A stretch of 64,000 nucleotides of DNA from Takakia lepidozioides (Eukaryota; Streptophyta; Takakiopsida; Takakiales; Takakiaceae), in assembly GCA_030704615.1 (NCBI GenBank), contig CM060733.1:12524001-12588000 (forward strand), written 5' to 3'. Made by a program: the position numbers and the translations under genes. The notes beneath the pieces are model-generated. The model was not told the origin of the DNA. It worked only from the letters and a program-made list of their open reading frames with translations, and ran no database searches. Of this stretch, positions 1-11,185 are shown piece by piece (within the stretch, counting starts at the first letter, position 1; each line of letters opens with the position of its first letter).

Positions 1-40
1 AGAACGTCATATATTCCTTACAACCATTAAATTACATATT

Positions 41-262
41 AATTGAAATAACTATCCATACCAGGAAACTATTCATACCCTCAGGGTATATTTTGGCATA
101 TATATCCATACCCGGGGGTTATATAGACATCTGAAAAGTTAATTTATCCATACCCGGAGGTAAATAGTTTTTTGAGATTTCGATTTATCCATACCCGAAG
201 AGTAAATTATTTGACAAAAATAATTTACTCATACCCTAAGGGTATATTGAAATCAATATACC
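41..262. repeat. Degenerate minisatellite (TATCCATACCC motif)
   Basis: Six to seven degenerate copies of a unit built on (T/A)ATCCATACCC followed by GGGGGT or GAGGTA and an AT-rich spacer, spaced about 35-50 bp. Some copies form local palindromes such as TACCCTCAGGGTA and ATACCCTAAGGGTAT. No coding potential. The array may continue to the left of the window. Confidence 0.75.
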
Positions 263-281
263 CGCACAACACTGGTTTAGA

Positions 282-1498
282 CTCACAATGTGATTCTCTT
301 ACCAAATATTATGGCAATATATTGAAAAAACAATAGTTTTTCCTTATTGTACCAAAAACAGACTCTTAAGGACTTATGAAGACTATAGCTTCTCTTTGTC
401 GGATTGTCTTTAGCATCAGTAGTCTTTGTCTTGTCTTTGTACGTGAGGCATTACATGCTGATCACCTAGTGGAATGGAATGACAAGGGTGTGACCCGCCT
501 AAAGGTCATGATAAATTCCATGTATATGTTTAGAGACACATAAACATATGTTGATCGTGTTGATTGCGTCAATAGACCACATAGAGAAGAAGTAAATGCG
601 CGACATGTGGAGCCCTTATTGCAAGTTAATTATTTTAAAATCCATTTTTACGTTGTTTATCCAGCTCACAATGTGATTATCTTACCAAATATTATGGCAA
701 TCTGTTAAAAAAGACAACAGTTTTTCCTTATTGGATCCTAGGCTGCACCAAAAGCAGAGTTTCAAGTACTTTTGAAGACTATAAGTTTCTCTTTGTCGGA
801 TTGTCTCAGAGCATCAGTAAGGCTTTGTACATGAGGTGTTGGCCTATGACCCAACAGGCGTCTATGACCGAACACCCCATTAACGCTTCTGTCAGTGCCG
901 ATGACCATACGCTGCTGGTCCTAAGATTGCCACTTGGCAAACAAATATTTGATAGAACCCTTCTGCGATTGGTCATAGGGCTGCACACAAGCATTCTGAT
1001 TGGTTCGACTTTGAAAGCCTATAACTTTGTGTAAAATTCATGAAATCAAATAGTTCCAAGTTTGTGGGTTGCCCCATACGTGGGACACCTTACGAGTTTT
1101 ACCCAAGGTAAAAATGACAAAAATTCACCATTGGATTTTTCACCATCGTTAAGTGAACGGTCATAGACCAACATACCCTAATCAAATCAATGGAATGGTG
1201 TGACCAGCCTAAAGGTCATGATAGATTCCATGTATATGTTTAGAGACACATAAACGCATGTTGATTGCCTCAATGAACCAAATAGAGAAGAAGCAAATGC
1301 CACATGGAAGCCCTTATTGCAAGTTAATTATTTTAAAATCCATTTTTACGTTGTTTACCCTCACAATGTGATTCTCTTACCAATCTGTTAAAAAAGACAA
1401 CAGTTTTTCCTTATTGGATCCTAGGTTGCACCAAAAGCAGACTTTTAAGGACTTAGCTTTCTTTTTGTCGGATTGTCTACATGAGGCATTACATGCTA
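282..1498. repeat. Interleaved direct duplications (blocks A and B)
   Basis: Two sequence blocks recur in direct orientation. Block A (begins CTCACAATGTGATT and ends near TTTGTCGGATTGTCT) is seen at about 282-420, 663-830 and 1362-1498. Block B (contains CCTAAAGGTCATGATA and ends near TTTTACGTTGTTTA) is seen at about 476-660 and 1192-1361. The order is A-B-A-(unique)-B-A, so at least two tandem duplication steps are implied, or tandem copies of one unknown element. Short open frames here are not gene-like. Confidence 0.75.
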
Positions 1499-1569
1499 AG
1501 GGCCTTCCCACACGTGCGGCAGTAAGCGGCAGTGACGTGGGAAGCTTTTGGCTAGGATTATCGAGCACA

Positions 1570-2100
1570 ACGTTATAGAGCAGTGTTGTTCTGGTATCAG
1601 TGTTAGGACATACCAGACTTGGTCCAGGTACCAGACGTATCACAAAAAATTTATACCAGTCTGGTCTATAATGGTGGATGTATAATTCTCTACATACTGA
1701 TATGAGTACGAGTATCATGACCACAATATCAGCTGGTACGAGATATCAATTCTGGTATCATTCCAAAGCCATCTTGAATTACAAGTTTATCACTAGCAAG
1801 TATCAAGTGAAAACAAATACAATATAAATAAAGAAATAAATATACATAAGTACAAGTATGTAGGCATATATACACATAAATTAATATAGTATACATACCA
1901 GAGTAAATGAGGAAGACGGCGGGGAAGTACTGGTATTGAGGCTGGTATGAAAAAACTGATACCAGCCTGGTCTGGTATATGACCCAGTATTCTCCCCAAT
2001 GATACCTGACTGGTCTGGTATCTAATACCAGTGCATATACCAGTATTTTATACCAGTCCTTCACCTATATACCAGACCAACACTGGTATAGAGCATAGGT
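1570..2100. repeat. Dense CTGGTAT/ATACCAG cluster
   Basis: A 530-bp stretch with more than a dozen copies of CTGGTAT or its complement ATACCAG, concentrated in two flanks (about 1590-1760 and 1930-2090) around an AT-rich centre of TATA and ATAC steps. The paired orientation of the motifs suggests a fold-back or MITE-like element, but I could not define clean terminal repeats. Confidence 0.55.
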
Positions 2101-4069
2101 ACATGTCAGCAAAACAAAATACCACTACCACACGACCGGCACGACAGGGAGCGACAAGGAAAACATCAAGCTAGGGGTGAACGAGCATATGAGCTCTATG
2201 GCGGGAATGAGCAGAACACAACAAAGAAACTCCCTAACATTTCGGATTTTCAGGCGGTAGTCCCTAGTAGTCCCTGGGATGCAGGCTCTACATACGCACA
2301 CCGTCACTTTTTTTTTTCCATTGCCGTTCCTATGGTAGGTGAGGGTGTCAGTTGATGCATCTACCAATCATCTAATTGAGTTTCATCCCACTGCCGCTCG
2401 TGTGATAGTGCCCTAATCACATAGTGGAATGGTACTAACAATCAACACGATCAACAATCAACAATCAATGGTACTACTCCATACTTCTGCTGGCCTGGTC
2501 TCCTCTATTGCCTTTGCTTCTGCAACTCTGGAATGTAATCCATGGCATGAGAAAATAAATTAAATGATCGTTGCAGGCTAGCCTTGCCATAACCATAACA
2601 GCAAACCTTCCACTTTCTGTATGAAAACCTGCTGATTTTTTTTTGCTTGGGGCAACATTTGAAGAGGATGGAACAAGTGGTGGCTATAGCTGTAAGGCAA
2701 AGTGACACTGGCTTCGGTCTCTCTCCACAAACAAGGCTTGGTCTAGTATATCCCTTTCCTAAACTGGTGACAACTAAAAACTGTATTGGGATTTCTCCTC
2801 TTCTTAATAATAGTGGACTATATTTGATATATTCTACTACAGAGATCAATGCATAACTTATTACCATTTCTATCAATGCATGCATAGGAGACGTCAGAGA
2901 AGGGGGGGCACGGTAAGCTGGCCGCACGGTAAGTTTACCGTGCATACACATAGCCACGGTAAGCTGGCCCTAACCCTAAAGTCGGACATGTGAACGTGCA
3001 ATAATTTTGAATGTGATCAATGGGGCTATAATGGTACTCTATCTTAAGTAACACTGGGTCTAAGCCAGTATTTAGGTTCGAGCTAAAAAACTGCTAGAAC
3101 TTAGAAAGGCATTTAGCTTGGTGGTGTCTAGCCTTACTCTGCACGCTTGATATTGGCTACTCTCGGTTTTTGTGGACCTGAAAGAACTCCTAACAAAAGA
3201 TAGTTTCTGCCCATGACTCCCTTCTTGTTTGGCAGCGATTGCCAAATAATTTCCAAAGCGAGGGCTACCTAAAGAAGGTCCTCGGACTCAGTAGGTACGT
3301 GGGATGCCTCGACTCCCTGGCAGACGAATATAGTTGAAACTGAATAGAAATAAGTAAAGGGTTCAAGAATAAAGGGGAGAGTGCACAGAGTGTGCAACGA
3401 AAGAAAGATTGACTATGTTTGTCTGGCAAGTCAGCAGCGCAATCCAAAAAATTGCACACAAGGTGGTGATACACAGACGAATAACATGCTCAGATATCAA
3501 ACCAGAACCAAGATATATGTCCGTAGGTGGAAAAGTTGGTTTGTTTCCACAAAATATAACAATCGCTCACGGGAAATGTTATTTCAAATAGACAAGCGAA
3601 ATCTCAAAGAAGAGTTGTCTTATTCAATCAAACACCGAGGTATTCATACACAGATCAAGCCCTTGTGGAAATGACCTACCTAATCCTTTCACTAGACAAA
3701 AGAAGATAGCTATTCGCTTTGGCAGAAGGCATCTGTAATAATTACTCAAGACTTGATCTGTCATCACTATTCTACATTAGCCTCATGAAAGAATGTGAAG
3801 GGCCAAAACGGGGCAGAAAGACGGTCCAATGAATTGTTCTAACAGACTATGTACTGTATATCGATTCAAACCCGCTAGATGACACTCCCGCTGTAAGCCC
3901 GTGGGCACGAGGCAATCCTGCCACTGCTCTTCAATAAATACTCCGGTGGAAGCCTGACAGCACTTCATCCTCAAATAAAGCTCGATCTGGTGTCCTCCGG
4001 AGAAAAGTACGAGTCACGGTGACATATCCGATATACCTATGTGATTTTCCTTCACCAAACGATTCCACT
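2101..4069. other. Intergenic, no gene seen; short repeat and hairpin
   Basis: No recognisable coding region. The only structure noted is at 2909-2969: two copies of CACGGTAAGCTGGCC (2909-2923 and 2955-2969) flank a perfect 20-bp hairpin (2924-2943) whose arms repeat the CACGGTAA part. The lower end (about 3780-4069) is the likely 3' flank of the peptide gene at 4070-4276. Confidence 0.5.
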
Positions 4070-4276
4070 TCAAGAACGGTGTACAAATACCATACTTCCG
4101 AGCAAAGAGAGAAGACTCAGGAGAGCCAGGCCTGCATATGAAGGCACTGCCAAAGTAGAGGCCGGACTAGTTGGAGCAGGAGCAGGAGCCTGCGCAGCAA
4201 CTCCGGCCGCCTGGATGCATAGCACCACCACTGCAACGGTAGCCACAGTCATGATTGAGCTCAACTTGCCTGCCAT
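4070..4276 (-). CDS. Arabinogalactan peptide (AG-peptide), GPI-anchored
   Basis: A 68-residue protein with the complete layout of plant AG-peptides. Residues 1-29 form a secretory signal ending in VAAQ. Residues 30-41 are the mature core APAPAPTSPAST, whose Ala-Pro, Ser-Pro and Thr-Pro pairs are typical hydroxyproline O-glycosylation sites. Residues 42-68 are a small-residue linker, a Leu-rich hydrophobic segment and a short basic tail, as expected of a GPI-anchor signal. The ATG lies in a favourable GCGGAAATGGCA context and the gene is intact. By family knowledge the product is a heavily glycosylated plasma-membrane or cell-wall peptide; the sequence does not reveal a specific role. The sequence just upstream (TCTGAAAAGGTCAG) could be the acceptor of a 5'-UTR intron. 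The opposite strand is also open here, but its product has no family features. Confidence 0.87.
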   Translation of the reverse strand: MAGKLSSIMTVATVAVVVLCIQAAGVAAQAPAPAPTSPASTLAVPSYAGLALLSLLSLLGSMVFVHRS

Positions 4277-6950
4277 TTCCGCGGACTGACCTTTTCAGAG
4301 AAGGATTCGGACGAGTTATTAAGTGAGATGATCCAAAGGACCGTTCGGGATGTCTTGTAAACGCGTAGATAGCCTGAATTATCTTGACCTGGCATCACAA
4401 TCAAACCTCCACAAGTCAGATGAAGGATTTCATTTCCAACAGCACAGATCGAGGCATTCATGCCGGGAGCAACGACATGAAAACTCTAAGAACTAACTCG
4501 CTTCGAACTTTGTCGTCGGTGCTTGCAATCTTTCCTGGCTACTGACTACTTCAATATCCATACTTCCACGGCACTGGTGATCACACCATGTCTTTCAAGA
4601 CAAAAAACAAACCAAAGTACACTCACTATCTTCATCCTGAAGAGTCTTTTCCTGTAAAAGGAAGATTAGATGTCAAGGAAGACGTATAGCGTTTCCCGCA
4701 CAGGCATAACCGCATAGATGCAGCGGATGCTGGAGGTAATAAGAACACGAGATGTATCTATTAACGGTGACAGATCCACACGCGACGAAAAGGAACCGTG
4801 AAGGATTCATATCTCCTACACAAGAAAATGGTGGCTGCATGCAATCCACAACCTCAGGAGGAGACCTATGAACAGAGGATCCCTGAAACTCCAGCTGCAA
4901 ATTACCGAGAGATTTCTTCCAACCGAACGCAAAGCACAGCTGGAAGTGAAAACACTGAGGTCGAAAACACCGAGGACATTAAGGAAAGACTGTTCAAAGA
5001 AGCTCACTCGGAATTCCACTGACACGAGATAGATACAGCAAACATTTCGCTTCAAGCACCGTGCATGGAAAGCGCTTGAAGGCATAACATGTCCAAAGTA
5101 GCAAGCAAAAACGAACAGCAAGCAAAACAGATTCATTCCTTCTTAACAATCAAATCTGCACACACGATCCAACAGACCGCTTCAAGGGGTACGTAAGTAC
5201 CTCTCTATGCCGCGGTGCGACACTACCAAAAGCAGCGAGCACTAGCAAGCAGGTAACAGGTTTGTGATCAACACTCACAATTTCACCCAATGCCGCGAGA
5301 TTCAATGCTGCGTCTGGCAAGCTGGTAGCGAGATGGGAGATGGAAGCACAGAAACGCTTGCGAGAATGGGGCAAAAGGAGCGCGCGGGGCAGTGAAAGAA
5401 GGTGCTGCAGCGTGGAGGGCCCGGACACGCAGACAAAGACAAAGCCGTGCCAGCCAGCCAGTGTGCCCGCCATTATTGGCCCCGCACATTCCCGCCCCCT
5501 GCCGGTCACGCCCTCCCTCCCTCCGCTCCTCCCCCTCCCCACCGGCTACACCCGGTCCCCCTTCTCCCTTCAAGTATCACCAGCCCCGGCCACCGGCCCT
5601 GGCCGGTGCGCGGCGACACCTGGACCAGTATTTGCTGCGAGTTTTCCGTTGAGTCGCGGTTGGTCGCAGTGACGGGGTGGCGCGGGTGGACGCGGGGCAG
5701 GAGCAACGAAAAAGCGGACGCACGTCTGGCAAAAGTGCGGGCAGCCAAAACAAAGGCTGCCACTGCGCACCCCTCCAGTCTGTCGCTGCACTGTAACGGT
5801 CACTACGCACGACTGTCGCACTCCAATCTATTTTTTTCTTCCCGTAATTCCTCCAAATTGCACGACAAACGAACCCGCAACGGTAACTAAGTATCAGTCA
5901 CTCATGACCCGACATGCGCGGCGGCGACCGCCTGGTGCCGGTTCGAAGTGGGGCCGCATTGCAAGGTAGGTACGTGACAATTATTCAAATGCCGACGAGG
6001 GGCCATCCAAACCATCTCACGGATGCTCATTCGTTGGCACAAAAGCAGGTTGGAGGCGACCACGTGTCGGTCACCGGGGCTGCTTTGCGGGCGTCCGTCT
6101 TATTGGAAACCCCCGACGCAGGTTTGGAAAAGGGGTTTCACCCGGCCCGGAATGGAAACCGGGTCGGGTCAGATCAGGTGTTGGGGCCCCTATGCTTTTC
6201 CTGTTTCTCGGGTTGGCGGCATCGCAGGGCCAAACGGGCGACTTGACGACAAAGATGACGCGTGGCTTGCGCGAGTGGTGGGGGAGCTTCCTTTTATTGG
6301 CCAGATGCGGTCAACTCCTCGAAACGTCGACATGCTGCTACGACTGTCCGAGTGCGAGGCAGCCACGTGGAGAGAGGAATGGGCGACTGTGAATGTGGAT
6401 GGATGGGCGGGTGGATGGATGTGTTTGTGTGCGGCATGCACGAAAGTTGTGTACAGCGGTGCAACGGGAAACGTGGGCCGCAAGCGTTGGGTGCTCGCGC
6501 CAGCTGGCCACTCGCAGTGTGGCAGTGGTACAGGAAGGCCACGTGTCTGGGCCCAGTCGGCGCACATGCGGAGGAAGTTCAGTTTGGCAGTGGTTTCACA
6601 GCTGTGTTTGTAAGTAGTCCCCCGAATGGTAGCGAAATTTGGAAATGTTTACGAACAATAATAATATTACAGCCGGGGGGCGGGAGACTTCCACGAAGAT
6701 TGTGCAGGCAGGCGATATTTTCATTTGCCCGACCGAAGGTGCTTTGACTGACGCGTGACCAATTGTTGCATCGTCGACCAGGGAAGTCATTTTGTGAGTA
6801 TTGAAGTAGACCCCAATGGTTGCAACTGATTCTGTCGTGTTTGTGCTGTCGTGTGTGATGGAGAGAAGGTTAAGCGATAAAAAGGATTCGTGAATGCCAG
6901 CTTTTCCGAGGAGTCGTAGCATGGTGCCAGCAGATCAGAGCGTGATTTGT
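4277..6950. other. Intergenic with GC-rich island
   Basis: The sequence is unusually GC-rich between about 5150 and 6560, with pyrimidine-rich runs near 5510-5570 and many CpGs, against an AT-richer background. This makes long open frames appear in several frames by chance (the longest is 6023-6613), and none resembles a known family. It may be a promoter or 5'-UTR region for the minus-strand peptide gene: on the minus strand a leader-like stretch near 5400-5285 ends at a possible donor (TTGG|GTGAAA). This is inference only. Confidence 0.4.
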
Positions 6951-8997
6951 TATGAATTTTAAAAGTAATTCAAAGCAGTTGTATTTGGGTGCAAGGCTGG
7001 CTGCTGCCCAAACATGTGGCCCAAAATTGTATAAGGGAATCCCGCTGGCGGAGGCGGCCCCACAATAGCAATTGCTAGGGCAAAACAGGTGAGCCCCACT
7101 TTAGGGCTGGCCGAATCTGAGCATCAAAATGGGCAAAAGTTTTGAACATCTGACCGCAGGGATTTTTCCATACAAGAAATCCTCCCCTCAGAAATAAACT
7201 TTAGGTAAGCAGAGTATATTTTGACACAGAGCTGGGTCCTCCCTCAGGATGAATGCTGATCAATATTTCATCAAGATGGGATGAAATTTAATGAGTAGGG
7301 GTTATCTCAGGTGCTACTTTATCCTCCAATTTTTTCTGAAAAACAGTTAAAAGGATTGAGAAATTCTAAATCTCCAATAAAAGCTTTGCCACACACTGGC
7401 ATGAAACGTCATTTGCTTACTACCCCGGAACAAAGGCAAAATTAAAAATTTAACTGTATTAGTCGATATTTGTAGCGCTCAGAATGTGTCAGAGGACGCA
7501 CTGTACACGAGCAGTTTTCCGTGGTTGGCAGAGATGGATTGTCAGGTCCAAATCTGTTGAATTGGGTCTGGCCGCTGAAGGCCTTCAAAATCACGAGAGC
7601 AGGTCTCTAGTTTTGAGGAACAAAGATGTCCGTGTGTAGGAATGAATAGTGCAGGATTTGTGGGCAAGTTTACATGTGACATGCTGGCAGATTCTTCCAC
7701 AAATCAAGCTTACAGCGAGATTCTTAACTTCTGGGGTCAATTTGAGGCAAAATCTAATTAAACGAATGCAGCCTGGCCTTGTGCATTGATTAGAAAAGGC
7801 CTTGAAAGAGAGGGGGGGGGGGGGGGTATTGGTGCAATCACGCCACGCTTTGAAGTACTCATTCGGAGTCATTGGGCTTTCATTATGCCTTTCCAGGAGG
7901 TACCCATTATATCTCGAGAACCCATGTCCTGCAATTTGGGAGGAGTGCATTGCATACCTACTTTGGTAGTTTATTAGTGGCAGTGGTCCTGAATCCCGGT
8001 GGGGCAGCCGTGCAAGACTGATATACTGATGCCTCCATTCAATGCTTGTACATCTTTGGAGTTGCATTGAATGCGTGGGGGAGGCAGGCAAAGAGAATGA
8101 AGGAAGGTGGTGGTACACTAGACTTGATGAATGAGGGCGTGTGCACAGTAGTGCACTTGGGTGTCTGCCGGCATTCCACCAACTCCATCTTTGCCTGCCT
8201 TCCATCTCGAGAGTCAATTCTCATCTCACCGCTGGACTTTTAGTCATTGCCTCTCTTGGACCCTGCCATCAATTTGAAGTTTGAGTCTGAGCATTACATA
8301 TAAAGAGAGTGACAGACGGTCTCTGGTGGGAAGCCAGTTCCTGAAGGCAGTGTCAGTGTATAGATCAGTACGTAGCTGAAAAACATCGCTTTCATCCAAA
8401 AAATTTGAAACAAGAATTAAGATAATAATGTGTTGATTAATTTAGGTTTATGCCACCAATCCCATAATAGATTTTTATTAATAATTTTAAAAAAGAGAGG
8501 TGGAAATGTTTGCAAATTTTTTTTTTTCGAAAACTTGGGACAGAGGCCAATTGTGTAAAAATGCAGTCACAAAGAGGACGCCACCCTGAGCAACCAGATT
8601 AGCACAGAAACACTAAGAACGGAAGATAGAAGGCAGAAAACCGAAGAAGGACCATTGAAGAATACGAGGTTGGGTAGAGCATGCTCTGTGTGCGGTCCTT
8701 GAGCAAGCAGGGAAAAAAATGGCGGAAAATTTGGAAATATTCTTGAAAAGATGCTACGGCGAAACTAAAATTGGATATTTGGGCTCATGGGGGACCAAAT
8801 TGTCCGCACATGAGCAGACTTGTGGTCACGTGAGCACAAGCCACAAGTAGATTGGTTAGTCACCCTATTTCGGTGGGTTAGTCACCCTATCACCCTAATT
8901 CGTTAGGTTTAGGTTACTTGAGGTTAGGTTAAACCAAACACAATACAATTTGTTTCGCCTACGAAACTATAGGATAATGACCTATGCAGCTATACTT
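6951..8997. other. No gene seen; 15-nt G run
   Basis: There is no convincing gene. A 15-nt G homopolymer lies at 7812-7826. A TATA-box-like ATATAAAG occurs at about 8297-8304 on the plus strand, but no coding exon or known microRNA was recognised downstream. At 8860-8930 the phrase GGTTAGTCACCCTA recurs beside TTAGG-like motifs. A 208-codon minus-strand open frame at 7591-8217 matches nothing I know. Confidence 0.4.
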
Positions 8998-9123
8998 GGA
9001 AATTTCGCAAGCGAAATCCACTATTTCGGTAACGAAATGCACTATTTCATTGGGGAAACCCACTATTTCGTGGACAAAATCCACTATTCCTTTGGCGGAA
9101 CCCATTATTTCGCTGGAGAAACC
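8998..9123 (+). repeat. 21-bp minisatellite, six units
   Basis: Six head-to-tail units of exactly 21 bp begin at 8998, 9019, 9040, 9061, 9082 and 9103. The consensus is CACTATTTCGNNGNNGAAAYC, and the first unit is more diverged. Because 21 is a multiple of 3, a plus-strand open frame (8950-9177) reads the array as a heptapeptide repeat of the form HYFxxE(T/M). No signal peptide, splice context or known domain surrounds it, so translation is unproven. Confidence 0.85.
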
Positions 9124-9660
9124 CGATTCCATGATTTATTTCGTGAACTAAACCCGTTGTTTGCCTCATTATATTAGATTGTTCAACTATTGTTTGGTAT
9201 TTGTGTGTTTTAGATGGTGTGGGTTCTTGTGATTTTGTTTTTCTCTAATGTGTTATTCTTTTATAGAATACCAAAACTGTAGATATATGGAACTTGGAGC
9301 TTGCAAATATACATTATGGGTGCTTATTTTGCATTAGGGTTTTGGGGCTCCTATGACCCGCGGTTTAAAAACATAAAACCCCCATGACCGTGGGTTTGTG
9401 CTCACTATCTACCAACCCCCCAAGAATAAGGAGTATTGTGGGTAGAACTAGAAGCTATTGGGATGAACTTTGTAGCATTCGAACGAGAGATTTAGATTTT
9501 CCTTGCCTAAAATTTCAAGAATGTCTCCAATTAACCTTCTGGTTCTTCACCGATCAGCAGGAAAAAACGTGCACTATATATGGGCGTTCCCGCACGCAGG
9601 GATTGCGTCGTGCCATTCAATTGTTGTGTCGGATTCTTGGGGTCTACTTTCCCCATCTAA
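9124..9660. other. No feature seen
   Basis: AT-rich unique-looking sequence. I see no gene, RNA or mobile-element signature. Confidence 0.4.
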
Positions 9661-9745
9661 TTGTCATATATATATATATATATGACGCCTACCCAAGGAA
9701 ATTATGGTGTCTCTTGACCCCCAAGGGCTACTGCCTTCCAGCAGG
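9661..9745 (-). mobile_element. SINE fragment, 3' part (same family as 41404-41571)
   Basis: Reading plus, TATGACGCCT, a diverged middle, then AGGGCTACTGCCTTCC and AGGAAGGTGG matches the body of the tRNA-headed SINE at 41404-41571 base for base over the conserved parts. The (TA)n run at about 9664-9681 sits exactly where the 3' tail of a minus-strand SINE should be. The tRNA-like head is missing, so this is a 5'-truncated or diverged copy. Confidence 0.65.
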
Positions 9746-10099
9746 AAGGTGGCATGTGTTGTCAAATTCAACGAGAAGCTCCCCCCCCTCCTCCGGCACA
9801 CTTGTAGAAAGCTAGACACAAACCCGCCAAGCCAAATTTTACCACAAAAAGGTTTTTGGATTTGTTTTTCCCCCCTCAAGGCCCAACTTTTGGGAGGGCA
9901 AGCGTTGGAGACAAAAAATAAAAAAACAAAAACAGAAATGAAATTGTCTATTGTGGCTGGCACGTGTTGACAGCAGCCGCAAAAACTGGTGGGCTATGTG
10001 GGGGAGCTACGATTGGTGAGTCCAGGTGTCATGGCAGGTCGTAAAACACCGGCAAATTTTTTTCTTTGTAATTCAAGGAGCCTCCCTGGCCGCAAGGTT
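9746..10099. other. No feature seen
   Basis: Contains a C-rich run at about 9781-9795 and A-rich runs near 9918-9935. No gene or element was recognised. Confidence 0.35.
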
Positions 10100-10225
10100 C
10101 CCCCGATTTACTGGAAGTACCTTCCACTTTTGGAAGGGTCCCCCAATTTGCGGAAGGTCTTTTGGAAGGGTCCCCCAATTTGCGGGAAGTACCTTCCGCG
10201 TGTGGAAGGGTCCCCGATTTGCGGG
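10100..10225. repeat. Short tandem repeat (GGAAGGGTCCCCCAATTTGCGG)
   Basis: Three to four direct units containing GGAAGGGTCCCC, AATTTGCGG and, in part, GAAGTACCTTCC. The spacing is about 30-45 bp. Units differ by deletions. The array lies immediately left of the long hairpin at 10267-10364, which begins with the same GGAAGGGTC words. Confidence 0.7.
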
Positions 10226-10266
10226 GCAAGGAGCGGGAAAGAAAAATTTCCCAGTTTTTCACGTTG

Positions 10267-10364
10267 GGGAAGGGTCGTTCCCACGGCCCTTCCTGATTTT
10301 CGAGCACTCGGCCTGAGTTCCGGGTGCTCGAAAATCAGGAAGCGCCGTGGGAACGACCCTTCCC
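10267..10364. repeat. Long near-perfect inverted repeat (hairpin)
   Basis: Arms at 10267-10307 and 10324-10364 are 41 bp each and complementary with a single mismatch, separated by a 16-nt loop. Transcribed from either strand it would form a miRNA-precursor-like stem, but neither arm matches a conserved plant miRNA that I know. No open frame or terminal signature links it to a known transposon. Confidence 0.85.
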
Positions 10365-10496
10365 TAATACTTATAGCAAGTCCAGCGATGGTGTTGCAGG
10401 CGCGTCCACGTGGGTAATTCGAGGCCCTGCATACTTGACACTGCAACTGGCACGCCCTCCCAGAAATTGCTACCCATCGCCTTTCGGCAACGGGTA

Positions 10497-11185
10497 ATTA
10501 TCAGTGGTGGGCGGTTATTTGATTTCTTTCATAACATCCTGTTCCGATTTTTTACAAAATCCTCAAATAAAAGAACTTCCTATTCCAATTTTTTCATATT
10601 TATTTTATGGAAAGAACCTGTTGCCAACCGACAAGATACCCAAAACGGGCATGCTCCACCGGAGGATGTGAACACAAAGTTAAAGTTAAACATCCGTAAC
10701 CGGCTGATGTAGAAAAATCAAATAACCGCACTGGTTAATTGTAAGAACCTCAAAGAGCCCACGGTTATCATCAAATCAGGGGAGGGTCTTGAGCGGATCT
10801 TTGACGGTTTTCAGACTTGTTATTTCAAAACTTGTAACCGGCAGTTATTAGCTGTTGCCAATTGATTCTTTGCTTTCTTTGAGATCCGGAGTTATGGACT
10901 AGGTAGCCGGAGAGGCGAGACCGGCTACGGCATGTAGCTGGACACCAGGAGTGCCGAGACGCGGTAGCGTCAATGGATTCCCTGGTGTCGGGCTACACCC
11001 AGTGGCCCGGTCAAGCCTCCCCATTGACCAGACATAACCCAGGTTTCTGGACATGTTGGCTGGCGGTGGTGGGCTACGGCTAGTGACTAATTAAACGCTG
11101 CCACATAGGCAAACCTCGGTTGTGTATCCATATAACCTTCTTGATAACCTCCCGGGTTTATAGCTGAATCAAATAACCTCCAAGG
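10497..11185. mobile_element. Non-autonomous TIR element, copy 1
   Basis: The left end reads CAGTGGTGGGCGGTTATTTG, nearly identical to the left end of the element at 12410-12884. The right end (about 11130-11185) has ATATAACC, CTCCCGGGTTTATAG and AATCAAATAACC in the same order as the right end of that copy. The internal phrase TAAGAACCTCAAA is also shared. There is no transposase. The interior is rich in GGTTAT/ATAACC words. The CAGTG-TGGGC terminus resembles hAT superfamily ends, but this assignment is tentative and no target-site duplication is clear. Confidence 0.6.

Noticed and set aside
6023-6613. 196-codon plus-strand open frame in the GC-rich island
   Set aside because: All frames are unusually open there because GC-rich sequence has few stops; no family resemblance.
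7591-8217. 208-codon minus-strand open frame
   Set aside because: No domain, odd composition (His/Ser/Arg-rich) and no promoter or splice context; likely chance.
8296-8720. microRNA gene downstream of the TATA-like box
   Set aside because: No foldback of suitable size and no conserved miRNA sequence recognised.
8998-9123. CRISPR array
   Set aside because: Units are directly adjacent without unique spacers, and the genome is a plant.
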